The position numbers were made by a program, and so were the translations under genes. Shown piece by piece: positions 1-12,020 of a stretch of DNA of 64,000 nucleotides (its first letter is position 1; each line of letters opens with the position of its first letter). This stretch comes from Cheiracanthium punctorium (taxonomy: Eukaryota > Arthropoda > Arachnida > Araneae > Cheiracanthiidae). A model generated the notes under the pieces. The model searched no databases, was not told the DNA's origin, and saw only the letters and a program-made list of their open reading frames with translations. The DNA is taken from contig JAWZYV010013267.1 in NCBI GenBank assembly GCA_038373885.1, forward strand, positions 248,001 through 312,000. Direction: 5' to 3'.

Positions 1-25
1 GTGAACGACCTAGCTTTGGATACTC

Positions 26-322
26 TTGAAGTCTGTTTCAATTGCCACGAACTGTAAGCTCTTGATTTCCTCAATCTATGTGCGCAATAGCCTAGGCTTC
101 TATGTGGAAGACATTCGTAAAATCTTCAAATACTGTCCCAATAGCTTTCTTATTGGCGACTTCAATGCAACACACTTCGCATGGAATTGCAGACGCAACT
201 CTTTATATGGCAATCGACTTTTGAATCTGCTCATTACAGACCACCTTCGTCTTGCATACCCGACTTCTCCCACACACTTCGTTGGAAATGATTCTGCACT
301 CAGTACCGGACTGGACAGCTGA
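26..322 (+). pseudogene. Non-LTR retrotransposon endonuclease fragment
   Basis: A 98-residue frame resembles the apurinic-type endonuclease domain of Jockey/I-like LINE ORF2 proteins. At about residues 43-54 it reads IGDFNATHFAWN, the conserved GDFN(A/S)xHxxW block that contributes metal-binding and active-site residues. The residues that follow (NRLLNLLITDHL) also fit the family spacing. The expected later SxxD block is poorly preserved: the frame ends SALSTGLDS and then stops. No reverse-transcriptase domain follows, and the sequence after 322 is non-coding. The window begins inside the element, so its 5' part is not visible. It is probably a dead, truncated LINE copy. The domain call is good; the clade is uncertain. 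Confidence 0.75.
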
Positions 323-408
323 AACGTCCCGGGCGATTCACCAGACCGGCCCCCAACGTCAGTTGCACATCTAGGATATTAGTTTAGCAGAGCAGGAATG
401 CACAAATA

Positions 409-460
409 CAGTAGAACTTTGTTATAAGGACGGCTCTCTTATAACGCTAATTTCTACACT
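409..460 (+). mobile_element. Pogo/Tigger-like terminal fragment
   Basis: A TA dinucleotide at 407-408 is followed by CAGTAGAACTTTGTTATAAG, then a second 'CTCTTATAACG' subrepeat. This is the usual layout of pogo/Tigger TIRs (CAGT start, repeated TATAACGA-like motifs). No matching right end was found nearby, so it is a solo or decayed terminus. Confidence 0.4.
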
Positions 461-1289
461 TTCACTCTGAAAGTGCAGAAGTTCATTTACAACATCACTG
501 CGTCTTAAATGACGTGTTCCTTTCAATGGCATTAAAATTGAATTCAAATGTATGTAGCATTATTCGAGAAAATTTATTTAATACACAATTTTTGTTGAAG
601 CTTTTTTTCGAAATAATTTGAAGACAAGTTTTGAAACATTTTGATTCAATGATTTAGTAACATATCTCTACTTTTAAGAAAGTTTCACTTTGTTTTTTTC
701 CTTTGGAAGCTGTATGCTGGTTTGGAAGGTGATAAAGCCAGGAAGAAAAATTTTAGAAAAGGCAAAAATTAAATTACTGAAATCTACCATGTGATAATTA
801 TTAAATGTCATGTATAATAATGGTGCTATGTTTCTGTATAAAACGTGATGAATTGTTACGGTTGCTTACATGAATTTAATTAGAATATTTTAATTTAATC
901 AGAATATTGTAGCTATTAAGCATTATTAAATTATTTTCACATGCTCATTTTACATTTTTATCAGTATATACTTAGAAGATTGCGCAACACAGGCCTTGGC
1001 TCGCGTGTGGGCTGTTGCGCCAAGTTAAACGTGGAAATGACAGAAACATGATAGAAAAGTCCAATAAATACGCCAATACGAGATTTCAAAATAAGATATT
1101 GCCATCGTAGAAGTGGAACTAACAAAATGAAATTACAGCGTGAACCATGTATAGTTAAAAAGAGAAATATTCAATAATATAATGAAAATACTTTAAATGA
1201 AAACCAAGAAACTTAACTTAAAAGAATAATTATACTAACAATCTAGCGTAACTAACCAAGTGAGCAAGAGAGTAGGGCTCAATAGCTAA

Positions 1290-1489
1290 AGCTCCATGGG
1301 GGCCCCTAAGGGGGGGCAAGGTAGTGCACTTGCCCCTCCTAGACTTTTAGATTAATGTCTCATGATGTATACAGATGGCAAAAACAGAACTAAATTTGTT
1401 AAAAGTTTGAAATTTGCCCTCCCCCCTCCCTCTGGAAATTTTTTTTGGAGTTTGTCCCCCTCCCTAGAAAAATTCCCATGTAAAGCTCT
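1290..1489. mobile_element. hAT-type MITE (200 bp)
   Basis: The segment is bounded by a near-perfect 8 bp direct repeat, ATAGCTAA (1282-1289) and ATAACTAA (1490-1497), as expected for a hAT target-site duplication. The ends are imperfect inverted repeats: AGCTCCATGGG on the left against CCCATGTAAAGCTCT on the right. The interior has C- and G-runs and no coding potential. Confidence 0.55.
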
Positions 1490-2783
1490 ATAACTAAAGT
1501 GGACAATAAGAATTATATAAATAAAAAAAGGAATAAATATAATAATTATTATTATAATTAAAAATTTAAAAATTTCAATGTCTAATTATAAATTTAAAAA
1601 GTAAAATAATTGTATTTCGGGCATATCTTAGAACTCCTATAAATATGTCTATTAATGTAAGCTGCGGAAAAAAAAGTCCCACTTGTACTTTTTTCGGCCG
1701 TCGATCGTCGTACAGCAAAGTTACAGATACCAATCGTTTTCGATTGACGTATATTTTAATTTGCTATGCATAAAAATTGTATAAGGTGCCATCTACATAT
1801 TAAAATTCAGACCAACTTTTTTTCCCCCAATAGCAACCCCTAGATTTCACTTCATATTTCAAAAATTTAGCCAATTTTAACCCCTGATACCCATTTTCAA
1901 TAAATTTGAACTGAAAATGGGTGAGTTATGAACACCCAAAATCCCCCTCCCCATATGTAAAATATTTTTTCATACTTTAAATCATACCTCATATAATATT
2001 GATAATAAGAAGCTGAGTTTTATTTGTACTATTAGAACTACTAAACGACCCAAACATAATTTAATGTTATTATGATTTTAAATAAAATAGTAATATGAAT
2101 TAGGAATTATTGAATTAATATTCAAAAAATTTATGACTAGAAACATAGCCAAATTTCGATGGAAATAGATACAGAAAGTAATATTAGATGGCTGTGCAAA
2201 ATTTCAAATTTTGACGTTTCGGTAGTTTAATTTATATTAAATAAAATATGTTATTTTCATGAGTTAAGGGACCATATATAAATTTATTAAGTGACAATTT
2301 TTTGAAAATTGCTTAAAGTAAAAGTAAATTAAATTTCTTTTGTGCAAAAACACAGTAAAAGATAGCGGTATTAAAAAATATCAAATTTTGAAGCAAATAA
2401 ATTAGAGGTTTTTTACAGTTTGATGGTAGTTCTATAAAGCGTCTATTGTTGCGTCCGCAACCATATTCCCCCAAATAAAATATTTTCCAGGTAAAGTAGA
2501 TGCAGTAGATGTATGTCTTTTAATACAACGCTCTATTTCTGAAAAACTAACATCCTCAATATTCGAGGCATGAATTTGACCTTTTTTTAATATTGGAAAC
2601 ATTGGGTCTTTGAACTTCCCCACCCTTTATCAAACATTCTAAAAACATTCAAAATCACGTTTTTCTGTCTAAATTTTCATCTGAATATAAATTAAAATCC
2701 CGCCAAAAGTCTTATAAGAATATTGCACTTTGCAGACGATAATATTAAATAAAGAATGTGAAATAACAAACACAGTGATAATA
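1490..2783. other. AT-rich non-coding stretch
   Basis: I see no supported gene, RNA or terminal repeat here. The short frame on the minus strand at 2432-2623 has no recognisable motif. Confidence 0.6.
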
Positions 2784-2812
2784 TTGGGTCGGCAAAAAAA
2801 TAATTGCGTTTT
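2784..2812 (+). mobile_element. Mariner-like solo terminus
   Basis: TA at 2782-2783 is followed by TTGGGTCGGCAAAAAAATAA and then TTGCG. This matches the general form of mariner TIRs (TTRGGTYGGCAAAAAAGTAATTGCG). No partner end or transposase was found in the following 600 bp. Confidence 0.45.
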
Positions 2813-3633
2813 TTTACATGGAATTCAAACAAATAAATTTTCAATCATGAAACCATTCTTCAAGTTCGACCGTAGCTGGGTAACATCAGAAGAGCAAGAG
2901 CAGCCTCATCACTCCTGCCAACATTTCACCTGTCTAAGAGAACCTTCACGGGTCATTTGGACCACTGACTAAATATTCTAATTTCTACACCTGTTATTCT
3001 TAGTACAAAAGACTTTAAGACTAGAAAGAGTATTTAACGTGAAAATAATATTTATTCCATTTAACTCTCTTGAGCGAAATGAATAAAAGGCGAAAAGTTC
3101 GGAACATACAAATAGCGTTTTTCAATTTGCAGAAAGTCCCTTAAAAACGCACAAAAAATAATTCGCAATATCTCCGGAAATTATCGTAGAAAATTGGTGA
3201 AAATTGATATTCAGGGTAATTTGAAGGTTTTCTTTCGTTTAATAAAGTCAAAATAGAGTGTTGCCATTGAGAAAAACGAAGTTGATACAGAATTAAATAT
3301 GAAGACGGCCCCTTATGCAAATTAAATTAATAGCAAATTAACGTACGAGTTATTTGCAAACGAATGATATATATAACTTTCCTGTATGACGAACGATGAC
3401 GAAATAAAGAGCAAGTGGGACATTTTTTTTTTTTCCCCCGCAGTTGCACATACTCCTCTAGTAAAGTTTTATGCAACAGTGTATGGCTTAAGAAGAAATT
3501 TCAACAATATTTATATTTTACCAGTGATCAACAATTATATATTTCAAACATTTCTTTAAAATCAAACTTAAATATATTTTATAGTTTTTCTATTTTAAAT
3601 TTTTTTTAAATGTATTTTTATCTTTTATATAGT
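2813..3633. other. Non-coding stretch
   Basis: No gene or bounded repeat was seen. An 80-codon frame at 2730-2972 begins upstream of the mariner-like end and runs through it. It resembles no family I know. Confidence 0.55.
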
Positions 3634-3641
3634 GTCACCCA

Positions 3642-3814
3642 CAGGGGCGTAGCCACGGGGTGGGGGGTTAGGGGGGTCATAACCCCCCCCCCCATGAGAA
3701 ATTTTTTGCCATACAAAATGCATATTCTTCACTACATTATCACACACACGCATACATATACATGAGTTGTAGTAGTCGTAACCCCCCCATGAAAAATTTC
3801 TGGCTACGCCCCTG
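3642..3814 (+). mobile_element. hAT MITE family 1, copy 1
   Basis: This 173 bp element starts CAGGGGCGTAGCCA and ends TGGCTACGCCCCTG. It is flanked by a perfect 8 bp duplication, GTCACCCA at 3634-3641 and 3815-3822. The interior carries G/C runs and a conserved block containing GCCATACAAAATG and TATCACACACACG. Subterminal CATGA(G/A)AAATTT and CATGAAAAATTT motifs extend the inverted symmetry. It is non-coding; the short frame on the minus strand is an artefact of the repeat. TIR and TSD length place it in the hAT superfamily. Five more copies occur in this window. Confidence 0.92.
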
Positions 3815-3822
3815 GTCACCCA

Positions 3823-5079
3823 TACCCACCCTCTCTGCATTCAGTAATTCCTATGGACTTAAAATCTAAGGATATTGATGCTTTAAAGCTATTTTATACA
3901 AGAATGCCAAGTTGTTAGGCTTAAAATTATTAGTACATACCGACTCTTTCTATACTGATGATTAGTTATTATGTTCCTAAAAACAGAAATGTGCATACAT
4001 GAAGTGAAATGGGTAAAGTTATTAATTTGAAAATTAAAGTCATCTGTTTTAATATATATATTGAAGGATAGACTCTAATCATCATTAATTATAATTTGTA
4101 AATCTAGGAAATTGATGAAATTAGTATCACTAGGATTTTTTATCAAATCTAAGGCTTAATGGTGAGTTATTGGTAATTTATCAGCTTCACTATAGTTATT
4201 ATTTGTAGCTAAAGTAATAAAGTCATCTATGTGCCTGTATATTATAAGAGAGTGACTATTGTAATCTTTCTCATATATAGTAAAAAAGCTTAACTGACGA
4301 ATTAATGTAGCATCTACTCAACGGATACAAACATTCTAAATATCCATGGAATATTAAATGTATTGATTTAGGGAAACAGTCTCACTTGAACAACATATCG
4401 AATCAAGGAATCATTCAACAGCAGCTGTGGCAGTCCAATATATTGAATAAACATAAAATCGTAAAAAAGGCGTAAGTAGATATATCCAATAAATAGAAAA
4501 TCCAAACAGAGGCAAAATTGAAAAATGAAATGGAATTGTAAGGAATAAAACAATGGGTAGCAAGCATCGGCTTTACTCATCAGGCCCCACGAACCAAATG
4601 CCAAAATAAAAACAAAATAACAGGATTTCAATGTAGTTACTTAGCACAAAGAAAGCTAAATATGTAACTACGGGGGACTATCCTCTTAAAAAACAAGCAA
4701 GAAGACAAAAATGGAGACGAAATGGCCATATGCATTAAGCATGAAAACATGGCTCATCCTTGGAGCTGTTGCAATTGAAGAGAAAGAAATACACGTTGCC
4801 AGAAGTGTAGGTTAAAACTTGAACAATAAGTAAAAATTAAATATTAAATAAATAAATTAAGAGTGGAATAATTGAAATACTCTAGAAATATTAATAATAT
4901 TAAAACGAAATAATAGCATGAGATAGATTAGGTTTGTAATATTTTAATGGGATTACATCTCTCTCTATATATCTATTCATTCTATTTGTCTTGTATTAAT
5001 TAAATTATCAATGTCCTATTGCATAAAATTTTTACCTTTTCTATATTTTCCTCAAACACTTTCAGCAACGTATGATAAA
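3823..5079. other. AT-rich non-coding stretch
   Basis: Nothing recognisable was found. A minus-strand frame at 4368-4631 is hydrophobic only because it reads AT-rich DNA, and it has no family features. Confidence 0.55.
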
Positions 5080-5151
5080 TTCGGTTATCCAGGATATTCG
5101 CTTATCCAATGAGGAATTTCCCGACCATCTTGGTTAATCGAGAGTCTACTG
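5080..5151 (+). mobile_element. Pogo/Tigger-like right terminus
   Basis: The segment reads TCGGTTATCC AGGATATTCG CTTATCC and later GGTTAATCGAGAGTCTACTG. This resembles the subterminal 'GGTTATCC' repeats and the '...CTACTG' terminus of Tigger-type elements. No TA duplication or left end is clear. Confidence 0.35.
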
Positions 5152-5164
5152 GAATATGTATATC

Positions 5165-5990
5165 ACACTCATTTGAAGAGGTGCAAAAGTCCACCTTCCA
5201 TTATCTGTTAATAGTTCAAATTTCCAAAGAGGCTTCCTTGCCTGTGTGGAAGTTGAAACTTTTAGCTCCTCATGGAGGATAGATGGAGTGTGATACGCAG
5301 TTTTGTACCACCCAAAATTATGCACTGAACTATTTTTCATTTATGTGTGTTATTTATAAAATTCTTTATTAATTGTCTATTTTACACAGTTTTTTTTTTT
5401 TTGTTGAGTGAATTTTATTATTATTAATAAGTCATCGGTTTCCTTGACATCTACATTCAACCAATACAGTTTAGTATAGATAGCTAAAATGTCAATTTTA
5501 AACTTCCTCGTAAGTGCCAATGAAAAAATAAACAATGAAATTAAAAGTGATTGATTAAAAATTATGAGAAATGTTGTTGGGTCGTGCACATATTTAAAAA
5601 GTGTAACTATTTGAAAATTAACGAAAGGAGTTTTTTCGGAGCATAATCTTTTTTCCGACCTTATTTTGAAAAATTTTTCGATTTACATTACCCACTTATC
5701 TCTAATAGATAAATAATTGTCATCACCTGTTAGGGGTTCAAGCTTCGACAAAGGCTACCCTGCCTTTGTGGGAGCTGAAATTTTTAGCTGCTGAAGAAGG
5801 GTGGGCCTTTTGTACCACCCAATGAATAAGATATCGGTTTCCCTGACATCTACATTTCAACCAATACAGTTTAATATAGAGAGCTGCCAAGTCAATTTAA
5901 ACTTCCCTCTAAGTTCCAATGAAAAATAAATAAAGTTTGAAATAAAAACTGATACATGATTAAAAATTATGAAAAATCTTGCTCTCCATT
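5165..5990. repeat. Diverged tandem pair, ~430 bp unit
   Basis: Two units (about 5165-5580 and 5595-5985) share, in order, a CCTGCCT(T)TGTGGGAGCTGAAA-like block, a TTTTGTACCACCCAA block, and a block containing CATCTACATT, CAACCAATACAGTTTA and AGTGCCAATGAAAAA. Fragments of the same repeat recur at 7360-7440 and 24335-24455. The class is not recognised. Confidence 0.65.
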
Positions 5991-7359
5991 TTTACTAGAA
6001 TCTCTTAACAATTATAATGAAAAGAGATTTAGGCGCTATTGGGAATTCTCTTAAACAAAAAACTGAAAATGTTATCCCAATATGTCCATTTTCGAAAATT
6101 CTAAATTTCAGCGCTGCAAATAGCAAAATAAATGTCGAGAGCACAAATTCAGAAATCTCCCTGCGTCAGGCTTCTGCCAACCATGCTAGCGTCGAGGTCA
6201 CCGGAATAAAAATTTACTTGACCTTCAGATGTAGTATTCACCTTTTTTCTAAGTCCTTCCCATAACTAGGGTATCTCAAGCAAACGAGCAGCCTCTTTAG
6301 AGCTGCTCCGGTAATGTTGCAACAGAGGGCCAATGGCTATCGAGTTCATATTGATTGAGAGGGAGCTCACGCTGTTTCGAGCAATTGCGTAGATTTTAAC
6401 CTCGTGTTTTTAGTTTCTGGAAATGTATCTCATGTACATATGTATATTCATTTAAATATATTATTGGAATAATTTTTTTTTGCGAAACAAATAAAAATAC
6501 AATTCGGTCTAAGCATCGAATATTCGTGTAGCTACTGCTTACGGAAGTTTTATTTTAAAAAATATCTAGAAACAGCAAGTCCCCTATGTTGTCTAAAACC
6601 AGATCTCTCCGAATAAAATAGGCAACGATAGATTTTATTAAAAGTTTTGGTCTCCTGCGCTTTTAACATAAAATACAAAATGAATAGGTGTTAGAGAGGG
6701 ATGTTTTATGGTAGCTCGTCCTTTAAGTACGCAGTCTGTGTTGAAAAATGCAATGTAGGCAGGCTTTTATATTTCTAATTTCGATTGCGATTCTAAATAA
6801 ATAAATAAATAAAATACTTGCAAAAATGGTGTTTCAGAACTTCGCGTATTTTTCAACATTTTTGAGTACTATTCGCCTTAGATTATGTTAAATAGAATAT
6901 GCAATGTTTACAATATACATGTAAAATTGAAACTTAGTTCTATAGAGAGAAAAACAGTGGACTGCAATCCCGTTCCACCAAAAACTTTTCCTGCTTATTT
7001 GTGCTTTCCAACATCCCCCCCCCCCCTCATATGTTTCAGTAATTTCCCGAAAGAAAATTTTCCATGGGGAAGGGGACACTTTGGAAATTTTTCTGAAACA
7101 TTTTGAGTAAAATATTGAATTTCTGGCCAATATAATCATGTTGGACGGCATCTAAAGTCCGCCCTTTTTTAAGTTGCAAAAATATTCCAAGCCTCCACAA
7201 ATGTAGAACACTCTCAGGTAAACTCTGAATATGGATTCAAAATTATCTAATTCAGGATCACCCATTATGGAAAAACAAATTTTCAAACAATCACTTAAAA
7301 TTGATTCACCTAAAATTGTAAACAATGCAATAAAAATTATATAATATATCCCGCGTATT
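5991..7359. other. Non-coding stretch with an imperfect hairpin
   Basis: There is no supported gene. The 82-codon plus-strand frame at 6017-6265 has no recognisable domain. Around 7030-7110 an imperfect inverted repeat (TGTTTCAGTAATTTCC against GGAAATTTTTCTGAAACA) flanks GC-rich DNA and may be a decayed MITE. Confidence 0.45.
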
Positions 7360-8842
7360 TCAAGTGGTACAAAAAGTCCACCCTTCATTATCTATTAATG
7401 GTTTAAAGCCTAACCTGCCTGCGTGGAAGTAGAAACTGTTTTTTTTTTTTTCCCCGTCTGTTCTGTTCTTTATCTTTTTGCTTTTGCATTTTATATTATT
7501 GAATTTGAGCGCCTTTAGAAATGAAAAAAGTAAAACGAAGAAAGAAAGAATTAGAAAGAAAACGCATACATAACTCATGGAACTGAGGCGCGCTTTTAAT
7601 TATTAAATATTATTGAACAGATAACTTTAATGTTTAAAAAATATCATATTTTATTGCTAAATCATTGGGAGCAAAATTTCACTGCAATCCACCAAAGAAG
7701 TCTTCTGGGCGGGAACTTCAATTTACTTTTCCCACCCTCGATTATTCATTATTTTAACATTCTTCCTTACACATTATAACTTGAAAAACATTGACTGTGA
7801 AAAAGGAGAATTCAGTGTATATAATTGTAGATCCTTTAAAGGGCGCTTTCTTTCTTTTCTTCATTTAATTTATTTTGTGGGCGGGAGGATTCTGACTCCT
7901 CCTCTAGCTATCGCACTGTGGTTAAAAACCGCGGAAAATTATATTGTAACAATACTACGTACAATTTTCACTGCGAAGTAACTTTAAAGTAAGATAATAT
8001 TCAGAAAGTCAGTTTCTTGTAAAATGGTTCAGAGATATTTTAATGCGTTCCCTTGTCTTTTATATGAAAATTATAAATTAAAAACAGAATTTTCTGTCCT
8101 GCATTTCAATTTTTTTGAGGGAGGGGCGAATTCTTATAATACCTCCTCCAGCTACGTGTATTAGACAATAGAAAATAAATGAGTAAAGATTCTGTGTTAG
8201 AATTTCCATTTCGCATTCTCACAGACAGTGTCGTAAATTAACTATTTTATTGCACAGATCCGATAGAAAATATTCGAAAGAACAATTTTTTTAAAAGGAA
8301 TATGCATGATGGTAAATTTGGAAAATGTATGGAGAGTTTCTTTAATGGGAGCGGAGTATTCTTAATATCTTACAAACACAAGCTAAAAACATCATTTTCA
8401 GAGGAGTAACGTTTTATATTTTAAATTTAGCATAATTGCGAGCAGTACAGTTAGGATAATAGTTAAGTACAGAGTTATAATATAAAAGTTTCTTTGAAAA
8501 ACACAAAAATAGAGCTTTGGGAAATATTTTTTATCATTATTATTATTTTATTTCCGTAAAAAAATTGTTTATGAAAATGTATACGGAATACTTGGTAATA
8601 TCGAACAGTCTACAAATTTTTCTACATTCCAAGAGCTTTTATTTTAAAACTACATTTTATTTACGATTTTAATAGCAGAAATGCTGCAATGAGAGGAAAT
8701 CCTTAACAGAGTCCCTCCTCTGACTCCGCCTCTAATATTTTATGACCCTTGCGTTTAGCCGGAACTTGCGAAGGTCGCGGTTTAGCTTGATTTATTTTTC
8801 TTTGCAACTGAAAAGAGCTCATCACTGTGCTAATAACGAACA
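7360..8842. other. Non-coding repeat debris
   Basis: The start (7360-7440) is a fragment of the ~430 bp repeat found at 5165-5990. Around 7870, 8110 and 8700 there are three related GGGAGG...CTCCTCC(T)CTAGCTA-like motifs, suggesting decayed copies of one short element. No open reading frame is convincing. Confidence 0.4.
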
Positions 8843-8850
8843 ACCTTACA

Positions 8851-9023
8851 CAGGGGCGTATCAAAGGAGGGAGGTGTTGGTCAGGGGGTCATACCCCCCT
8901 CCCCCATGAGGAATTTTTTGGAATACAAAATGTATATTCTTCACTCGTTATCACACACATGTATGCATATATGTGAGTTGCAGTAGTCGTACCAACCATG
9001 AAAAATTTCTAGCTACGCCACTG
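8851..9023 (+). mobile_element. hAT MITE family 1, copy 2
   Basis: This copy has the same internal order as copy 1. It starts CAGGGGCGTA and ends AGCTACGCCACTG. It is flanked by a perfect 8 bp duplication, ACCTTACA at 8843-8850 and 9024-9031. Confidence 0.9.
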
Positions 9024-9257
9024 ACCTTACATGGCAAATTATTAAACTACTACAAAGAATATACCCGATACAGAAAATACCGGCGTGAACGAAATAGCAC
9101 TGCAGTGCTTAGTTATTAAAGAAAAGGGAAAAAAATGAAGATTTGAAAGGTTGTATCTCAGAAAATATTCGACTTATTGTGGCAAATTTAGCCTACTTTT
9201 TAATTCTAAATAGAAATTTTCCTAAAATATGGCTATCTGCGATCCTAGATATGGTTA

Positions 9258-9405
9258 TCCGAACGGAGCGAAACACATTAACACCGAGAACTTCCGTTTT
9301 CTGCCGCTTGTAGCTGATCTTACACAAACCTACCCAAACGGGGCAAAAAGCGCGAACTTGGAGAACTTCCCTTTTCTGCTGCTAATAGCTGCTATCATGC
9401 ACACT
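9258..9405 (+). repeat. Two-copy 75 bp repeat inside a short ORF
   Basis: A small plus-strand frame (9229-9477, 82 codons) contains two in-register repeats 75 bp apart. They read YPNGAKHINTENFRFLPLVA and YPNGAKSANLENFPFLLLIA. No promoter, splice context or family is recognised. This is either a short tandem duplication or a fragment of something coding. Confidence 0.4.
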
Positions 9406-9406
9406 T

Positions 9407-9680
9407 TAGAGAGATTTAAAGGGGCACTCCATGCAATTAAACAGACGTTCCAGCTGTGGAAAACGGATTTTCTTTAGATTATTTAAACAATACGTCTCTT
9501 CATCTATAAATATTATGAAAAGCTTTTGCATTTGTGCACATTCTGAAAAACAAAGAAAAGAAAAGAAGCAAGGTTTAAGAAATTATTACAATTTAGGCTG
9601 CAAATGAACGTCTCAGCAATATTCCGTGAAAAAAATTCCAAGCACTCCGTGAAAACAGTAAGACGGTCTAGAAAACGGTC
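9407..9680 (+). repeat. Dispersed repeat X, copy 1
   Basis: The segment starts AGAGAGATTTAAAGGGGCAC and includes AATTAAACAGACGTTCCAGC, TCTATAAATATTATGA and TCAGCAATATT. The same ordered blocks recur in the same orientation at 14068-14390, about 4.66 kb away. The class is unknown. Confidence 0.65.
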
Positions 9681-9776
9681 TAAAGACTAGTCACATTACG
9701 TTGATATATACAAGAGACAAAAGCCTAATTAGCACCCATCAGCATCAGCTTCTCAGGGGCGTATCCAGGTTTCCGC

Positions 9777-10880
9777 GTACACGCATAACTACTGTTCATG
9801 ATGTAGATTTTATTATTTCAGCAGAATTCATCCTCACTTAAAAGGATCACGATGAGTTATTCAAATTATTAATTAAATTTTTTGTTTGCTTTTTGTGGAG
9901 CTTGTGGAGCGTTTCTTACTCACCGAAAGTCATAACTGCCTTTTCTTTCAATTTATGTGGGCGTAAACAACAGGAAGTGGTTTCCGCCTACCTGCCAAAC
10001 GGTTGCTGAAATTGTTTATTATGCGCATTTTATTTTTTCAAAAGAAATCATTATTACTTTCAAAGAACAGGATGGATTATATAAATTTTTAATGATATTT
10101 TTTATTTTCTGTTTGGGGAGCTTAAAATTCTGCTTATCTTACCCAGCGAAAATCAGAACCCTTTCTTACAAGTGATGTGGGCGTACACGTCAGCAAGAAG
10201 TTTCCGCTTACATGAGTTATCGCTTGCACTCAAAATACTTCATAATGTGTGTTTGATTATTTCAGCAAAATTCAACATTACTTTCAAAAGGGCACAATGG
10301 ATTTTTTAAATTTTCTGTTTACTGTTTGTGGTCAAATTTTTGTGGAGCTTAAAACTCTATGTTTCTTACCCACCGAAAGTCATAACTACCTTTTCTTACA
10401 ATTCATGTGGGCGTAAACAGCAAGAAATGGTTTCCGCCTACATGCACAAACGGTTGCTGAAATTTTTTCCTATGCGGATTTTATTATTTCAATAAAATTC
10501 ATCATTACTTTCAAAGCATAGGATGGATTATATAAAACTTTAATGAATTTTTTTCTTAAATTTTCTGTTTGGGGAGCTTAAAAGTTTGCTTTTCTTACCC
10601 ACCGAAAGTCATAACCCTTTCTTACAATTGATGTGGGCGTACATATTAGCAAGAGCCTAATGAGTAATCGCTTGTACTCAAAATACTTCATGATGCGTAT
10701 TTTATTATTTCAGCAGAATACACCATTACTTTCAAAAGGGCACTATGTACTATTTTTTAAATTTTCTGCTTACTGTTAAGCTTTAAAATGTTAGTTTTCT
10801 TACCCACCATAACTTATGTTCCCTCTTACAATTGGAAAGGGCGTAAACACCAAGGAAAAGGTTCCGCCTACAAGGTTTCA
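9777..10880 (+). repeat. Tandem array, ~225 bp unit, about 4-5 units
   Basis: Each unit carries TTATTTCAGCA(G/A)AATTCA, TTTGTGGAGCTTAAAA-like, CTTACCCACCGAAAGTCATA and GTGGGCGTAAACA blocks. The CACCGAAAGTCATAA block recurs near 9920, 10140, 10370 and 10597 (diverged near 10800), a spacing of about 225 bp. It is satellite-like and diverged. No coding potential is conserved across units. Confidence 0.75.
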
Positions 10881-11229
10881 TAATGTAAAACAGTTCCGTT
10901 TAAAAATTAATAGACGTCCTAAGACTTTTGTACAGCTTTAAAAGCAAACCGATAGCGTTAAATACCCATTTTTCGTAGTGAATAGTGTAAAAGCCCTTAT
11001 TTTTTGCGAGGCTTTAATTTTCGTGATTTTCTCGAGCCCGTTGCAAACACGAAAATTAAAGCGTTGCGAAATAGTTTTCTTTTTCGTTTCAAATAATTAT
11101 AAAAAATATAAAAATTTTCACTTACCAAAATTTAATGATTTTCACTTAACAAAATTTAATGACTCTTGAGAACTTTCTTTTAGTGTGTTAAGCCTGTTCT
11201 ACCTGAAAACGGTGGATTTCGGTCGACTT

Positions 11230-12020
11230 TCACTTAAGATAGGAAGTAAACATATAATCACATCACTATGCGAATTTCCAGAATGTTTCCTCTAAAACTA
11301 GAATAAGAACTGACATTGAGATAAAATTTGAAAAGTTATTTAATTTCTTTAAAAATATTATTAAACTTGACACTTTTTCAGAGAAAACACTATTTCTTGA
11401 ATTTCGCTCACGATTAGAAATAAATTTACGATGATATAATTATGAGAATTTTCAGAATGTTTCCTCGGAAACTAGATTGAGAACTGACGTTGAGATAAAT
11501 TTTGAAGAACAATTTTATTTTATTTTTTTAAATTGTGAAATTTGGCACTTTTTCAGAGGAAAAGGTTTTTGATAGACTTTCACTTAAGATCAGAAATGAA
11601 CTTATGGTGCTAGAACTATGAAAATTTTTAGACTGTTTCCTCAGAAACCATACTGTGAAGTGAAGCAAATTGCAAATTTGAAAAGTGACTTCATTTTTTG
11701 AAAAAAAAAAATATTAAACATGCCATTTTTTCGGAGAAGACTGCTTTTTGATTAACTTTCACTACAGATATAAAGTAAACTTACATTCCTAGAACAATGA
11801 GACTTTTCAGAATATTTCCTCGGGAACTGTACTGTGGACTACTGCAAATTTAAAATCTGAATAACCAGTCAGTTTTCATAAAAAGAAAGAAGGAAAAACA
11901 TTGTTTTTTAAACTCAATTTCAAAATTGGCCGACTAAAAAATTTTCTTTCAAAAGTAACTTTGAAGTATAAATTTGGATCACTTCATAATGCATTTAAGA
12001 ATGTTTGGGGCTAAAAATGT
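11230..12020 (+). repeat. Tandem array, ~178 bp unit, about 4 units
   Basis: The block (G)AATGTTTCCTC followed by AAACTAGA(A/T) recurs near 11280, 11455, 11627 and 11808, a spacing of about 175-181 bp. Units also share ACTTTTTCAGAGAAAA and GATTAACTTTCACT(T/A)-like motifs. The last unit fades out near 12020. Confidence 0.7.

Noticed and set aside
9777..12020. Regularly spaced repeats, considered as a CRISPR array
   Set aside because: Units are ~178-225 bp, diverged, and have no short conserved repeat with unique spacers. The genome is eukaryotic.
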